From positions 1 to 21,715 of the forward strand of contig JAKPCP010000002.1 of the NCBI GenBank assembly GCA_029553225.1: a stretch of DNA of 21,715 nucleotides. Direction: 5' to 3'. This DNA comes from a bacterium. Lineage in GTDB: Bacteria; Patescibacteriota; Minisyncoccia; Minisyncoccales; GWA2-38-27. Both the position numbers and the translations under genes were made by a program. Below, in pieces: positions 21,052-21,715 of the stretch. The notes below the pieces were generated by a model. It had not been told where the DNA came from and searched no databases. It saw only the letters and a program-made list of their open reading frames with translations. The first letter of the stretch is position 1. Every line of letters starts with the position of its first letter.

Positions 21052-21715
21052 ATGAAAAATAAAGAAATTCAAAAAGAAATAAATTGGTTATTAAAAGAAA
21101 AATATAATGGGAAGCCAGATAAAAATTTTTATAACGATATTAAAAAATTAAAAAAAGGAGAACCGCTTGATTATTTGATTGGTTTCACTGAATTTTTGGG
21201 AACAAAAATTAATCTTTCTTTAAAGCCTTTTATTCCTGAAAACGAAACAGAATTTTGGGTTGAAAAAGCAATTGACGATATTAAAAAAGAAAATAGCAAA
21301 GCAAAAAAAATAAAAATTTTAGATATATTTGCTGGTTCGGGAGCAATTGGAATCTCTATTTTAAAAAATATTAAAAATTCAAAAGTTGATTTTGCTGAAT
21401 TAGAAAAAAAATCACTAGAGCAAATTAAAATTAATACTAAAATTAATAAAATTAATAAAAATCGGTACAAAATAATTAAATCTGATATTTTTAAAAATAT
21501 AAAAGGAAAGTATAATTATATTTTTGCTAATCCTCCTTATATTGCCATAAAAAGAAAAAATAAAGTTGAAAAATCAGTTTTAAAATACGAACCAAAAAGC
21601 GCTTTATTTGGAGGAGAAGATGGATTGTATTTTATTAAAAAATTTTTAAAAGAAGCTAAATTTCATTTAGAAAACAATGGAAAAATTTATATGGAATTTG
21701 ATTCTTTTCAAAAAA
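21052..21715 (+). CDS. prmC: Release factor glutamine methyltransferase PrmC (3' truncated)
   Basis: The frame starts at ATG 21052 and runs off the window end, giving 221 residues. PrmC methylates the glutamine of the GGQ motif in peptide release factors. Seen: GEPLDYLIGFTEF (36-48), the linker KPFIPENETEFWVEKA (58-73, where most PrmC have RPETE), the SAM-binding DIFAGSGAIGIS (91-102), the catalytic ANPPYI (159-164), and YEPKSALFGGEDGL (179-192). The GEPLxYxxG and EPxxALFGGxDGL signatures distinguish PrmC from other NPPY methyltransferases. Usual length is about 280, so roughly 50-60 residues are missing. prfA, the common partner, is not within the window. Confidence 0.9.
   Translation, partial: MKNKEIQKEINWLLKEKYNGKPDKNFYNDIKKLKKGEPLDYLIGFTEFLGTKINLSLKPFIPENETEFWVEKAIDDIKKENSKAKKIKILDIFAGSGAIGISILKNIKNSKVDFAELEKKSLEQIKINTKINKINKNRYKIIKSDIFKNIKGKYNYIFANPPYIAIKRKNKVEKSVLKYEPKSALFGGEDGLYFIKKFLKEAKFHLENNGKIYMEFDSFQK

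Noticed and set aside
21171..21470. Minus-strand open frame of 99 codons
   Set aside because: It is antisense to prmC, whose motifs are clear; its hydrophobic translation is a by-product of A+T-rich sequence.

Overview
The window is strongly A+T-rich, and most genes have short A-rich leaders without a Shine-Dalgarno (SD) sequence. The gene content (slimmed peptidoglycan, tRNA and Fe-S enzymes, Cas4/RecB-like PD-(D/E)XK proteins of unknown role, several trimmed housekeeping proteins) fits best with Patescibacteria (the candidate phyla radiation), probably Parcubacteria-like. That placement is inference. UGA terminates pheA and tyrA and tryptophan is encoded by UGG, so nothing supports the UGA-recoded codes of mycoplasmas, SR1 or Gracilibacteria.

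Layout. 1-1469 (+): the 3' end of an unknown gene, a doubtful small frame, a DUF975-like membrane protein, and a stand-alone tRNA-binding OB-fold protein. 1478-3592 (-): a minimal Fe-S operon (cysteine desulfurase, NifU/IscU-like scaffold, ferredoxin) with an inverted repeat around its likely -10. 3783-4517 (+): a PD-(D/E)XK protein with four clustered cysteines. 4537-6774 (-): a helix-hairpin-helix protein, fmt and efp in one operon, meeting the previous gene at a shared bidirectional terminator. 6836-7408 (+): a 2H RNA phosphodiesterase. 7485-10072 (-): pheA, tyrA and an aminotransferase. 10145-11479 (+): murC, divergent from pheA. 11571-12503 (+): a degenerate ROK protein with its own promoter, SD and terminator. 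12634-12753 (+): a 39-residue single-helix membrane peptide with its own terminator. 12859-19540 (+): a tightly packed operon aspS-dacA-mraY-murI-murD-ftsW. 19590-21715 (+): DAHP synthase, a second PD-(D/E)XK paralogue, and the start of prmC (cut by the window end).

How the genes fit together. MurC, MurD, MurI, MraY, FtsW and DacA cover much of peptidoglycan precursor synthesis, lipid I formation, glycan polymerisation and peptide trimming. DAHP synthase, PheA, TyrA and the aminotransferase make up the entry and exit steps of phenylalanine/tyrosine synthesis; TyrA resembles plant arogenate dehydrogenases, which suggests a route through arogenate. Fmt, EF-P, AspRS, PrmC and the tRNA-binding protein serve translation. 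No CRISPR array, insertion sequence, rRNA or tRNA gene was recognised. The most notable points are the paired PD-(D/E)XK paralogues, an EF-P with Gln at the normally modified tip, a NifU-like protein whose second cluster domain has lost its cysteines, divergent MraY active-site residues, and a 17-base translation start sequence shared by two unrelated genes.
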